Below, piece by piece: positions 7,351-14,058 of a stretch of DNA of 29,643 nt. Position 1 is the stretch's first letter, and each line of letters opens with the position of its first letter. The translations under genes were made by a program, and so were the position numbers. Below the pieces are notes generated by a model that was given only the letters and a program-made list of their open reading frames with translations, had not been told where the DNA came from and made no database searches. Location of the stretch: the IMG/VR virus record IMGVR_UViG_3300038659_000394, positions 1 to 29,643 of that record; one strand, 5' to 3'. Source of the DNA: a virus.

Positions 7351-7674
7351 ATGAAAAAAATGTATTTTACTGCAATTTTGGTTGCACTTATGCTCAGTCT
7401 GGTTATAGTTTCTTTTTGTTTTGCAAATGATGGTTGTAAAAAATTAGGAGTTTTGGCGGAAAATATTATGACAAATAGGCAAGCTGGAGCTGATTTTACT
7501 GAAATGTTGGATGTAGCTGAAAACACAGGTTGTTCAGAAGAACTCAAAAAACTTACTAAAAATTTGGTTATTGAAGCTTATGATAGATCGGAATACTCAA
7601 CACAAGAATACAAGGAAAGAGCAATAAGACGATTTAAAAATGATGTTATGGTAAAATGCTATAAAAACCAGTAA
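7351..7674 (+). CDS. small exported protein
   Basis: The product is 107 aa with a strong ribosome site (AAAGGAG). The first 26 residues form a classical signal peptide: MKK, a hydrophobic core YFTAILVALMLSLVIVSFC, and a likely cut after CFA. The mature part is about 80 aa, charged, helical, with three cysteines (NDGC, NTGC, VKC) that could form a disulfide. No lipobox is seen. A secreted or periplasmic protein inside a replication cluster is out of place functionally; candidates are superinfection exclusion or an envelope-active accessory product, both inference. It ends the operon: a promoter and non-coding structure follow. Confidence 0.7.
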   Translation: MKKMYFTAILVALMLSLVIVSFCFANDGCKKLGVLAENIMTNRQAGADFTEMLDVAENTGCSEELKKLTKNLVIEAYDRSEYSTQEYKERAIRRFKNDVMVKCYKNQ

Positions 7675-7728
7675 AAACTATTGAAAACAGGTGAAAACAA
7701 AATAATGTTAAGGAGTTGAAGAAATTTC

Positions 7729-7755
7729 TTGACATTATTTTTTTTCTATTATAAG
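7729..7755 (+). promoter_or_regulatory. promoter of the 7.7-7.96 kb non-coding element
   Basis: TTGACA at 7729-7734, then an A/T spacer with eight T in a row, then overlapping -10 candidates TATAAG (7750-7755, 15-base spacing) or ATAAGT (7751-7756, 16-base spacing). The spacing is a little short compared with the other promoters here. It is the only promoter-like signal in the gene-free interval 7675-7976. Confidence 0.55.
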
Positions 7756-7761
7756 TCTGAA

Positions 7762-7928
7762 TAATGATATTTGATTCAATCTATGAAACGCTTAGTCACC
7801 GTGAAGAAAGGATCAAACACACCCACTTTGTTAAAAGGTACTTTAAACTAATTTAAATAATTAAAAACCTTTTTAAAAAGATCCAGCAAAGAGTGGGTGG
7901 GACTTAGATTGACTCTCTAAGTTTTTTT
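7762..7928 (+). ncRNA. candidate small structured RNA or leader upstream of the initiator genes
   Basis: Between the promoter at 7729 and a terminator-like hairpin at 7902-7928 there is no open frame of useful length. The RNA would contain CACCCACTTTG (7820-7830) pairing with CAAAGAGTGGGTG (7887-7899) as an 11-bp stem with a 2-base bulge. The enclosed segment includes the left arm of a 25-bp inverted repeat whose right arm lies past the terminator. The two pairings compete for or cross one another, as in attenuators. Boundaries are inferred from promoter and T-run. It could be an independent RNA or the leader of the 7977 gene. Confidence 0.4.
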
Positions 7929-7957
7929 ATTGGCTGGATCTTTTTAAAAAGGTTTTT
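7863..7957. repeat. 25-bp perfect inverted repeat with nested hairpin
   Basis: Arm 7863-7887 is the exact reverse complement of 7933-7957 (GCTGGATC plus a T5A5 core and GGTTTTT). Each arm also contains the 12-bp palindrome CTTTTTAAAAAG (7869-7880 and 7940-7951). The 45-base spacer holds a second hairpin, 7902-7922. The right arm ends eight bases before the ribosome site of the next gene. It could act as a DNA cruciform, a protein site or an RNA switch. Confidence 0.8.
7902..7928 (+). terminator. Rho-independent terminator-like hairpin
   Basis: ACTTAGA (7902-7908) pairs with TCTAAGT (7916-7922) around a 7-base loop, and a run of seven T (7922-7928) follows. The stem is A/T-rich and only 7 bp, extendable by G-U pairs, so it is probably a weak or conditional terminator. 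It lies inside the spacer of the 25-bp inverted repeat. Confidence 0.55.
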
Positions 7958-7976
7958 TAGTTTGAAAGGAATCAAT

Positions 7977-8444
7977 ATGCCTATTCTTGAAAATGGTTCA
8001 ATTAATCCTTCAAAACCCCTTTCTTTAGATGAATATCTTTGTATAACTCGTTTAACTCCAGAACAAAACACCTATTCAGTGAATAAACATATTCTAAAAG
8101 TTTTAGGTCCTTTGTATGCTATTTATTTAACAAATCTGATGGAACTACAAAGAGAAAAAGCAGAACACGAGGAGGACTATGGTGATTTTTTTAAATCAAA
8201 TCATAAGGAACAAATTGAAGCTACAGGATTAAATGATTATGAAATCCGAAAAAGTAAAAACTTTTTTAAAAAAATAGGAATATTATCTACTACTAAAAAA
8301 GGTATACCTGCAAAAGAGTATTATAAAATAAATTACAGAATCGCAGAATACCTTTTTTGTATTGACAACAACTATATTGAACCTAAAGAAGGAAAGAAAC
8401 CAGAAGTAATTAAATTAAAAAAATTAATAGGGCGAAAAAAATGA
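7977..8444 (+). CDS. winged-helix protein, short paralog of the replication initiator
   Basis: The product is 155 aa from ATG 7977 with ribosome site AAAGGAA. TTG 7962 in frame is rejected because it lies on the ribosome site. The core runs VLGPLYAIYLTNLMELQ ... TGLNDYEIRKSKNFFKKIGIL ... KKGIPAKEYYKINY, a helix-turn-helix with a beta wing as seen in phage replication initiators (lambda O/DnaD-like N-terminal domains). The next gene has the same domain (LGLRECAVLSNLLEKW ... ISEYEISQAKKNL ... KKGIPAKEYYLLDF), so the two are paralogs. A 29-base stretch coding KKGIPAKEYY is identical in both. It overlaps the next gene by four bases. A regulator or partner of the initiator is likely; the exact role is unknown. 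Confidence 0.65.
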   Translation: MPILENGSINPSKPLSLDEYLCITRLTPEQNTYSVNKHILKVLGPLYAIYLTNLMELQREKAEHEEDYGDFFKSNHKEQIEATGLNDYEIRKSKNFFKKIGILSTTKKGIPAKEYYKINYRIAEYLFCIDNNYIEPKEGKKPEVIKLKKLIGRKK

Positions 8445-10213
8445 AAAAAATTTCTCAATCAGAATGTAACACTATCCTAAATGAATCAATTTCTTCCATT
8501 TTTATTAAGACTCCTAAATTTTTACAACAAGCATTGGGACTAAGGGAATGTGCAGTATTGTCCAATTTATTAGAAAAATGGAATTATTTTTTTAAGAATG
8601 GTATGTTACAAAAAGATAATTCATTTTACTTATTACAAAAATATCAAGCCTTAGAAATTGGAATAAGTGAATATGAAATATCTCAGGCTAAAAAGAACCT
8701 AAAATCCTTAAATTTAATAACCATAATCAAAAAAGGTATACCTGCAAAAGAGTATTACCTTTTAGATTTTGATAAAATTGAACAAGTATCGAGTGAAGCC
8801 CGACAAAAATATGAAGAAACCTTAGAAAATCTTAATAAAAACAACAGTTTGTCGAAATTTGAAGGACAAGACTCTAATGGTAAAAAAATCAAAAAAACCG
8901 TTAACCGAAAAAAGAGTTTACAGACCCTACAGGGCTTAAGGGGTCAAGACCCTACGCCAGATGAGCGGTCTATATATAATAAGAATAAAGTAAATAATAA
9001 AACAAAAAAAAATTTTTCTTTGAAAAATATTAAACTCGAAAAAATGAAAGGTTCTAAACTCTTGCGCACTAAGGTTGTTCCTGGCGGAACAAAGGTGCCG
9101 GAGGCACCTAAGGGAACAAAGAAGTTAAATGGAAAGAACAATAAGAAATCTCCTTGTAAAAAGGTGAAAGGTTCTAAACTCTTGCGCACTAAGGTTGTTC
9201 CTGGCGGAACAAAGGTGCCGGAGGCACCTAAGGGAACAAAGAAGTTAAATGGAAAGAACAATAAGAAATCTCCTTGTAAAAAGGTGAAAGTCCAGGTAAA
9301 CATAAAAAAACATGAATCTCTTGAACCTCCTAAATCTTTGCCAAAAATTAAGATTGAGCCAAATCCCTTGCAAAAGTTTAATTTCAAACCTGAAGTCTTT
9401 GAAATTTTGAACCATTGGCGAATCTTAGGTGGGAAAATTCCGAAAGATCCAAATAGGAGAAAAGTTGCAGATAATATTGCAAATCAAATCCAAGCTCTTT
9501 TGATAAAAGGTAACAATCCTTATACTTCAATTTTAAAGGATAATGAATTAGAACAATTCCGAACAAAGAAATGGACTGTACAAGAAATAAAAGATTCAAT
9601 TACCTATTTCAAAAAAGAACTTTGCAGACCTATTGAAAATATAGTTTCTTTTCTTCAATTTATTGTCCATCACAATTATAACTCAAACCAATCTCAACGA
9701 GATTATTCTCCTCTTGTATCTTCTTTTTCTGCTTTACCTCAAAACCTTTCTTACCTTGCTAACAAATTAAAAACCAAATTTGAATATTTTTATGATGACA
9801 TCCATTTTTATGATAAATCATTTAGCAAGATAGGTTCCTTCTTGGAACAAAAATTAATAGACTACAAACCTTATGTGCCTCATGCCAACAGAGGATTTTG
9901 TGTAGAAGACTTACCTTCTCTATTTTTGTATTATATGGATCAACAGGTAATTAAAGAAGGAAAACAAGATTGCTTGAAATACATGTCTAAGGATGAGAAT
10001 CTCAATAATTTTATAAGCCACCTTAGCAAATTGAATGTGATTAAACACAGAACGGATGAGGAATTAAAAAACTATAAAAAAGAAACAAAGGAAAGGTATG
10101 AAATTCAATACGGTGAATATGGGAAAATGATAAATTCAGGTGTATCAAAAAATTGGAATGAAGATCAATGGGAATATTTTGAATTTTTAAAGGAACAAGT
10201 TGATGCTGATTAA
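8441..10213 (+). CDS. probable replication initiator (lambda O-like), with internal tandem repeat
   Basis: The product is 590 aa. Residues about 20-125 are the winged-helix domain also found in the preceding gene. Residues about 130-300 form a long basic linker (Lys/Gly/Pro-rich) containing a perfect 40-residue tandem duplication (about 202-281). Residues about 315-410 form a conserved helical domain (EVFEILNHWRILGGKIPKDP, then NPYTSILKDNELEQFRTKKW), which resembles replisome-organiser C-terminal regions. An ATGA overlap couples it to the gene before; the DnaB-type helicase start lies within its last codons. Winged-helix N terminus, repeat-bearing linker and following helicase match the lambda O/P layout, in which the origin lies inside the initiator gene. 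Function is inferred from layout and domain shape; no catalytic motif exists to check. Confidence 0.65.
   Translation: MKKISQSECNTILNESISSIFIKTPKFLQQALGLRECAVLSNLLEKWNYFFKNGMLQKDNSFYLLQKYQALEIGISEYEISQAKKNLKSLNLITIIKKGIPAKEYYLLDFDKIEQVSSEARQKYEETLENLNKNNSLSKFEGQDSNGKKIKKTVNRKKSLQTLQGLRGQDPTPDERSIYNKNKVNNKTKKNFSLKNIKLEKMKGSKLLRTKVVPGGTKVPEAPKGTKKLNGKNNKKSPCKKVKGSKLLRTKVVPGGTKVPEAPKGTKKLNGKNNKKSPCKKVKVQVNIKKHESLEPPKSLPKIKIEPNPLQKFNFKPEVFEILNHWRILGGKIPKDPNRRKVADNIANQIQALLIKGNNPYTSILKDNELEQFRTKKWTVQEIKDSITYFKKELCRPIENIVSFLQFIVHHNYNSNQSQRDYSPLVSSFSALPQNLSYLANKLKTKFEYFYDDIHFYDKSFSKIGSFLEQKLIDYKPYVPHANRGFCVEDLPSLFLYYMDQQVIKEGKQDCLKYMSKDENLNNFISHLSKLNVIKHRTDEELKNYKKETKERYEIQYGEYGKMINSGVSKNWNEDQWEYFEFLKEQVDAD
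8729..8757 (+). repeat. 29-base identical repeat shared with 8295-8323
   Basis: The 29 bases starting with six A and GGTATACCTGC are identical at 8295-8323 and 8729-8757, in the beta-wing codons (KKGIPAKEY) of the two paralogous winged-helix genes. The surrounding paralogous sequence is much less similar, which suggests gene conversion or selection on the DNA itself. GTATAC is palindromic. Confidence 0.8.
8967..9284. other. candidate replication origin inside the initiator gene
   Basis: An A/T-rich stretch (8967-9040, beginning with alternating TATATATAATAA) directly adjoins two 120-bp repeat units that each hold two adjacent short palindromes: TTGTTCC-TGGC-GGAACAA (9075-9092 and 9195-9212) and AGGTGCC-GGA-GGCACCT (9093-9109 and 9213-9229). 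Four 17-18-bp palindromic sites plus a melting-prone flank, inside the coding linker of an initiator-like gene, is the arrangement of lambda ori. This is inference from layout. Confidence 0.45.
9045..9284 (+). repeat. perfect 120-bp tandem duplication
   Basis: Bases 9045-9164 and 9165-9284 are identical at every position, and six further bases of a third copy follow (9285-9290). The unit is exactly 40 codons, so the frame is kept. It is visibly richer in G+C than its surroundings. Zero divergence points to very recent duplication or ongoing homogenisation. Confidence 0.95.
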
Positions 10214-11762
10214 AGAATCTGTTTCCAAGACTGAGGAGAAAAGAATTTGCACAGGCTTAATTGTTTCTACAGAATTTTTTCAACAAATAAAATCCATTTT
10301 TGAATTGGATTATTTTACCAATTCCTATTTAAAAACAATAGCATCTTGGTGCGATACTTTTTTTGAATCTTATGGAAAAGCCCCTTTTAACCATATCCAA
10401 GATATTTTTAAGGATGAATACAATGCTGGACGAATAAGAGACACGGAAGCGGAATTAATAGATACCTTGCTCAAAGATTTAGCTGAAACTTATTCAGAAG
10501 GTGAAATCAATGTTGATTATTGGGTTGAATTAGCCAGTAATTATTTTCGATCCAGAAAATTAGAAATTCTGGTAAACAATATTTCAGTTCTTAAAGAAAA
10601 AGGAGACCTTGAAGAAGCAGAAACTCAAATAGAGGAGTTTTATAAACTATCTTATCCTTCAGAAGAAAAAACCCTCATCAATCCTGGTGATCTTGAAACA
10701 CAAGAAAGGATTTATAGAAAACGAGATGAAGAGGAAATAAACTTTTATCAAATACCAGGTGATCTTGGAAGATATTTAGGTAATTGGAAACGTGGAGATG
10801 TTATCGGCTTTTTTGGTCCAGCAAAGAAAGGAAAAACAAGAACCTTATTGACCATGTATAAATATGGTATTTTATCCAAAAAGAAAACCTTATTCTTTTC
10901 AATTGAAATGACTGATACAGAGGTTCTCCCTTTAACTAATCAGGTATTTTTTCCAATGACAAACAAAGAACCTGGCATGTACACTTATCCTGTATTTGAT
11001 TGTTTTTATAATCAAAAAGGAACTTGTAAAGAAAGACTCTCAAACACCATGGTTCAATTTGAAAAAACCGAAAAATCAGATAAGAATGAAAAAACAAAAA
11101 TAGAAAAGCCTATTTATGATCCAGGACATACTGTTTGCACAAAATGCAGAAATCATCCTGACCTTGATATTAGAAAAAAATATAAGCAAGGTAATTTTTG
11201 GGAAGAAATACACAGGGATGCTAATGATATTTTTACTGTTCGAGAACGAATAAACAGGTTTAAAAAAATGTGGAATAAGTATGGCCGTCTTTCTGTTCAT
11301 AAAAAATATACCTTAACATATGACAAAATGATGAGGGATATTGATCTTCTTTGGCAAAAGCAAAGCTGGTTTCCTGATATTCTCATAATTGATTATGTGG
11401 ATATTCTAAGTATTGATTCAAAATTCGATGATTATAGGTTAGATGATGAGAAATGGAAACTACTTGCAAAGGTTGCCGGAGAAACAAATACTTTGGTAAT
11501 TACAGCTACTCAAGCAAATAAAGCAGGTCATACTACAGAACAATTGGATTCTACACATCAAGGTGGATTCTATGGAAAAAACAGGCATGTTAATTTAATG
11601 TGTGGATTAAATCAAAACTCCGTAGAAAAAGAACTTGGAATGATGCGTTATGGAATTACTGAAGCAAGATCAATTGAATTTATTCCTGGTAAAGATTGTC
11701 TTGTCTTAAATGATTTTTCCACAGGCCAAGCATATCTTGATTCATATTATCCGTATTATTAA
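10203..11762 (+). CDS. DnaB-type replicative helicase with zinc-finger insertion
   Basis: The product is 519 aa. The start is ATG 10203, within the last codons of the initiator, with AAGGAA nine bases upstream. The N-terminal ~170 residues are helical, as in DnaB. The RecA-like core has Walker A GPAKKGKT (about 205), SIEMT (the DnaB FSLEM equivalent), Walker B LIIDYVDIL (about 392) and ITATQANK (about 433). Between Walker A and B an insertion carries cysteines (FDCFYNQKGTCK ... HTVCTKCRNH), probably a zinc-binding module, which standard DnaB lacks. It would unwind the fork 5'-3', loaded by the upstream initiator and served by the primase at 6397. The chain ends SYYPYY. Identification is solid at superfamily level. 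Confidence 0.85.
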   Translation: MLIKESVSKTEEKRICTGLIVSTEFFQQIKSIFELDYFTNSYLKTIASWCDTFFESYGKAPFNHIQDIFKDEYNAGRIRDTEAELIDTLLKDLAETYSEGEINVDYWVELASNYFRSRKLEILVNNISVLKEKGDLEEAETQIEEFYKLSYPSEEKTLINPGDLETQERIYRKRDEEEINFYQIPGDLGRYLGNWKRGDVIGFFGPAKKGKTRTLLTMYKYGILSKKKTLFFSIEMTDTEVLPLTNQVFFPMTNKEPGMYTYPVFDCFYNQKGTCKERLSNTMVQFEKTEKSDKNEKTKIEKPIYDPGHTVCTKCRNHPDLDIRKKYKQGNFWEEIHRDANDIFTVRERINRFKKMWNKYGRLSVHKKYTLTYDKMMRDIDLLWQKQSWFPDILIIDYVDILSIDSKFDDYRLDDEKWKLLAKVAGETNTLVITATQANKAGHTTEQLDSTHQGGFYGKNRHVNLMCGLNQNSVEKELGMMRYGITEARSIEFIPGKDCLVLNDFSTGQAYLDSYYPYY

Positions 11763-11924
11763 GCGATTTTAGCGTGATAAAAGCAAAAGAGATACATAGA
11801 TACTCAAAAAAGTTAAAAACGCTTTAAAACGAAAGGTTTTTAAAGGAATTCATAGAATTTTGAGAAATGACAGAAGCAAATTAAATCAAAATGAAATTAA
11901 AATAAAATAAATCATAATTTCTTA

Positions 11925-11953
11925 TTGACTTTTTAATGATTTCTTGTTAATCT
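11925..11953 (+). promoter_or_regulatory. sigma70-like promoter
   Basis: TTGACT at 11925-11930, a 17-base spacer and TAATCT at 11948-11953. The CTTATTGACTTTT context is the same as at 24091-24103. Transcription would begin near 11960, about 20-25 bases before the AAAAAGG ribosome-site-like sequence at 11972-11978. The stretch 11763-11924 between the helicase stop and this promoter shows no gene. Confidence 0.7.
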
Positions 11954-11978
11954 TAAAATAGCGAATAAAATAAAAAGG

Positions 11979-12254
11979 ATATTAAAATTAAATCCAATTA
12001 ATCCAAAATTAGTATCAGATGAACTTTATGATAAATCAATAGGAAAATTAAATAGAAATCCAAATAACTATGCAGCAGGTTACAAGAATAGAATAATCCA
12101 TATGATTGATAGTGTTTCAAGAGGATATATAACTCCAGCAGAAGCTTATGATGCTTTAAAAGCAAAATATTTTCCAATAGTGTTAGAAACAAGATCAAGT
12201 TATAGGAGACTGCCAAGAAAACCCGTCCGCTTGCCCCGTGGAGTGTCACACTAA
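11979..12254 (+). CDS. unknown small protein with no standard start codon
   Basis: The frame ending with TAA at 12252-12254 is open from 11940 and reads as good protein from about 11988: LNPINPKLVSDELYDKSI, then NYAAGYKNRIIHMIDSV, a helix ITPAEAYDALKAKYFP, and a basic tail RRLPRKPVRLPRGVSH. There is no ATG, GTG or TTG upstream of ATG 12102, although a promoter and an AAAAAGG ribosome-site-like motif sit exactly where a start near 11979-11988 is expected. Either a rare ATA/ATT-type start is used, a base change destroyed the start, or a shorter 50-aa product from 12102 is made. The start given is the ATA. Function unknown. The last codons are markedly G+C-rich. Confidence 0.5.
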   Translation: MLKLNPINPKLVSDELYDKSIGKLNRNPNNYAAGYKNRIIHMIDSVSRGYITPAEAYDALKAKYFPIVLETRSSYRRLPRKPVRLPRGVSH

Positions 12255-12281
12255 CACTTAATAATTTAAGGAAAAACACAA

Positions 12282-12449
12282 ATGTCAGATTTTAAAACCA
12301 TAAATAAAGATATCCAAAAATCACATCAGGTGTTTGCTAATCTATATACCCAAGCTAAAGAAGCAGAAAGACAATTTAACCTATTAAAGAAAGCTTTTAA
12401 AAATTCTAATCTTAAGGATATGATGCGGAAGAATTTGATCGAATTTTAA
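12282..12449 (+). CDS. small unknown helical protein
   Basis: The product is 55 aa after AAGGAAAAA. It is largely one helix (SHQVFANLYTQAKEAERQF, then LLKKAFKNSNL). Near the end, after codon 46, another frame of the same bases reads DAEEFDRILKEMEKKNEIQ, which looks more protein-like than the KNLIEF ending here. A two-base frameshift near 12418-12424 is therefore possible. No family is recognised. Confidence 0.45.
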   Translation: MSDFKTINKDIQKSHQVFANLYTQAKEAERQFNLLKKAFKNSNLKDMMRKNLIEF

Positions 12450-12467
12450 AAGAAATGGAAAAGAAAA

Positions 12468-12812
12468 ATGAAATCCAAATTATTTGATACTAAAATCCAA
12501 TCTAAAAATATTACAGAATCCTCAATTGTTAAAAAACTCCAAGAGTTTCTTTATGAGAAAAAAAATAGTTCCAAGTTTGATTTCTCTGTCTCTATTTGTT
12601 CAAGCTCCTTTTTTATTGAATTACATGAAATAAAAAATCAGGGATGGAAAATCCTTGTTTTCGATTCAAATGATGATTTTGAAGAACAGATTGAAAAAAA
12701 TTATGAACAGGACCTATATAGCTATGAAACTGCTGTTGTTTTTCAAGTCAGACACAATATATCGGAAACAGTTGCTAATTTAACTAAGTTGCTTCTTTTA
12801 ATGGATGAATAA
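12468..12812 (+). CDS. unknown protein
   Basis: The product is 114 aa. The ATG at 12468 follows AGAAATGGAAAAGA, a modest ribosome site. It reads as an alpha/beta domain: helix SIVKKLQEFLYEKK, strands FDFSVSICSSSFFIELHEI and WKILVFDSND, an acidic helix FEEQIEKNYEQ, strand ETAVVFQVR and helix SETVANLTKLLLLMDE. The alternation resembles small nuclease or sensor folds but no active-site motif is evident. It precedes queD with a 59-base gap. Confidence 0.55.
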   Translation: MKSKLFDTKIQSKNITESSIVKKLQEFLYEKKNSSKFDFSVSICSSSFFIELHEIKNQGWKILVFDSNDDFEEQIEKNYEQDLYSYETAVVFQVRHNISETVANLTKLLLLMDE

Positions 12813-12871
12813 GGTAATGGAACAAATGACAGAAGTTTGCAAAAATGAATGGTTAAAATAAGGAGAATAAA

Positions 12872-13231
12872 ATGCTCAAAACCCAAGTTACAAAAATTTT
12901 CAAATTCGAAGCTGGTCATCAATTAGAAAACAGTTTCACGAAAGAATGTGAATCCCCACACGGACATAGTTATAAAGTGGAAGTAACTTTTGAAGGAAGG
13001 GTCTATACTGACACAGGAATGGTGATTGATTTTGGAGAACTGAAACAAATTGTAAAACCTATTATTGATGAATATGATCATAAATTTTTTACCAAAGAAA
13101 ATTATGGCAAAAATCCCACAGCCGAAAATATGGCAAGTGATATTTTCTGGAAAATTAGAGAAAAAACATTAATGATAAAACAAGTGAAACTATGGGAAAC
13201 AGATACAAGTTATGTTATAGTTAGGTGTTAA
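12872..13231 (+). CDS. queD: QueD, 6-carboxy-5,6,7,8-tetrahydropterin synthase
   Basis: The product is 119 aa, the usual QueD length, with ribosome site AAGGAG. It converts dihydroneopterin triphosphate (made by FolE) to 6-carboxytetrahydropterin, the second step toward 7-deazaguanine. The zinc ligands are H16, H30 and H32 (FEAGH ... SPHGHSY), the catalytic cysteine is C26, the D69-H70 pair lies in EYDHKFF, and the substrate-binding E109 is in LWETDTSY. NPTAEN (81-86) is the family signature. The T-fold works as a multimer. It forms a pathway set with queE (174 bases on) and folE. Confidence 0.93.
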   Translation: MLKTQVTKIFKFEAGHQLENSFTKECESPHGHSYKVEVTFEGRVYTDTGMVIDFGELKQIVKPIIDEYDHKFFTKENYGKNPTAENMASDIFWKIREKTLMIKQVKLWETDTSYVIVRC

Positions 13232-13233
13232 AG

Positions 13234-13264
13234 TTTAGGATAGGTTTTGGGTTACTATCCTAAA
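13234..13264 (+). other. 10-bp hairpin after queD
   Basis: TTTAGGATAG (13234-13243) pairs perfectly with CTATCCTAAA (13255-13264) around an 11-base loop. It starts three bases after the queD stop codon. No T-run follows, so it is not a standard terminator; it may protect the queD mRNA end or be the start of a structured queD-queE spacer. Confidence 0.7.
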
Positions 13265-13381
13265 AGGGGTACTCCAAGGTCGGATATGCTCCCGGCGTCC
13301 TTTAAGGATTCCTCCCCTGTAGTCTTCTAAAGCTGTCATTGCTACTAAAAGGAATTCATCCGGGACACTTATTTGACTTAT
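13235..13381 (-). other. G+C-rich island between queD and queE with a protein-like antisense frame
   Basis: About 53% G+C over 13261-13320 in a window that is otherwise clearly A/T-rich. On the minus strand a frame is open from 13381 to a TAA at 13237-13235 and reads protein-like (VPDEFLLVAMTALEDYRG, GILKGRREHIRPWSTPF). Its only ATG gives 34 residues (13339 to 13235). The composition suggests a transferred fragment of a gene, or a structured RNA with G+C-rich stems. Neither can be decided from the sequence. Confidence 0.4.
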
Positions 13382-13405
13382 TTAATTTTTAAAAGGCTTT
13401 TTTAA

Positions 13406-14056
13406 ATGAAAATTACAGAAATATTTGAATCAATTCACGGGGAAGTAAATGGTCATCACCAAGGAAGAATCTGCACATTTATAAGAACCTCTGGATGTAA
13501 TTTGAGGTGTTATTATTGTGATACTCCCGGAACACAAAATCCTATTGGAGAAAATACTACTTTTGATTCTATTTTGGATAAAATTAAATACTATAACAAT
13601 CAATACCTTTGTATAACAGGAGGAGAACCTTTACTTAATAAATCACAAATGGTAGATTTATTATCATTACTTCATTTCCAAAATTATAAAATTTCAGTAG
13701 AAACAAATGGAACTATAGATATTACTCCTTTTTACCGATATGTAGAAAGTTTTGTTGTTGATTACAAAGTGGGAGTGGATAACTATAAACCCTTTTTAAA
13801 AAATTATATAAATTTACGAAACACTGATGTTATAAAATTTGTAGTGGGTTCTGAAAAGGACATAATAGAAATTGTAAACAATTTTTCTTTTTTAGAACAC
13901 CAATATAAAAATAAAACACAAAAACCTGTTATCTCTTTTTCTCCTATTATATCTGAAACCTTCACACCAAAAATATTATTTACTGGCCTAAAGAATAACG
14001 GAATCCATAACGTATTGATATCTGTTCAAATACATAAGTATATAGGATTTAATTGA
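13406..14056 (+). CDS. queE: QueE, 7-carboxy-7-deazaguanine synthase
   Basis: The product is 216 aa, normal for QueE. It is a radical-SAM enzyme that rearranges 6-carboxytetrahydropterin into 7-carboxy-7-deazaguanine. The [4Fe-4S] cysteines are C31, C35 and C38 in SGCNLRCYYCDTP, a CxxxCxxC motif; CITGGEPLL carries the SAM-binding GGEP. IFESIHGEVNGHHQGR at the N terminus is the family substrate-binding start. The ribosome site is poor (AAAAGG at a distance of about ten bases). The last 15 codons (LISVQIHKYIGFN) are echoed in a damaged copy about 125 bases downstream. Confidence 0.93.
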   Translation: MKITEIFESIHGEVNGHHQGRICTFIRTSGCNLRCYYCDTPGTQNPIGENTTFDSILDKIKYYNNQYLCITGGEPLLNKSQMVDLLSLLHFQNYKISVETNGTIDITPFYRYVESFVVDYKVGVDNYKPFLKNYINLRNTDVIKFVVGSEKDIIEIVNNFSFLEHQYKNKTQKPVISFSPIISETFTPKILFTGLKNNGIHNVLISVQIHKYIGFN

Positions 14057-14058
14057 AC

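Noticed and set aside
8944-9387. A 147-codon open frame on the minus strand opposite the initiator linker
   Set aside because: It is Phe/Leu-rich, exists only because the 120-bp repeat is duplicated and Lys-rich on the other strand, and has no ribosome site.
12817-12861. A 14-codon frame (MEQMTEVCKNEWLK) before queD
   Set aside because: Too short to support; the ribosome site is weak and there is no independent evidence.
13234-13264. Rho-independent terminator after queD
   Set aside because: The 10-bp hairpin is good but there is no T-run after it; A and G follow.
13232-13405. A preQ1 riboswitch between queD and queE
   Set aside because: The hairpin at 13234-13264 is not followed by the A-rich pseudoknot tail of class I, and the remaining stems do not match what I know of class II or III; only a structured-RNA possibility is kept.
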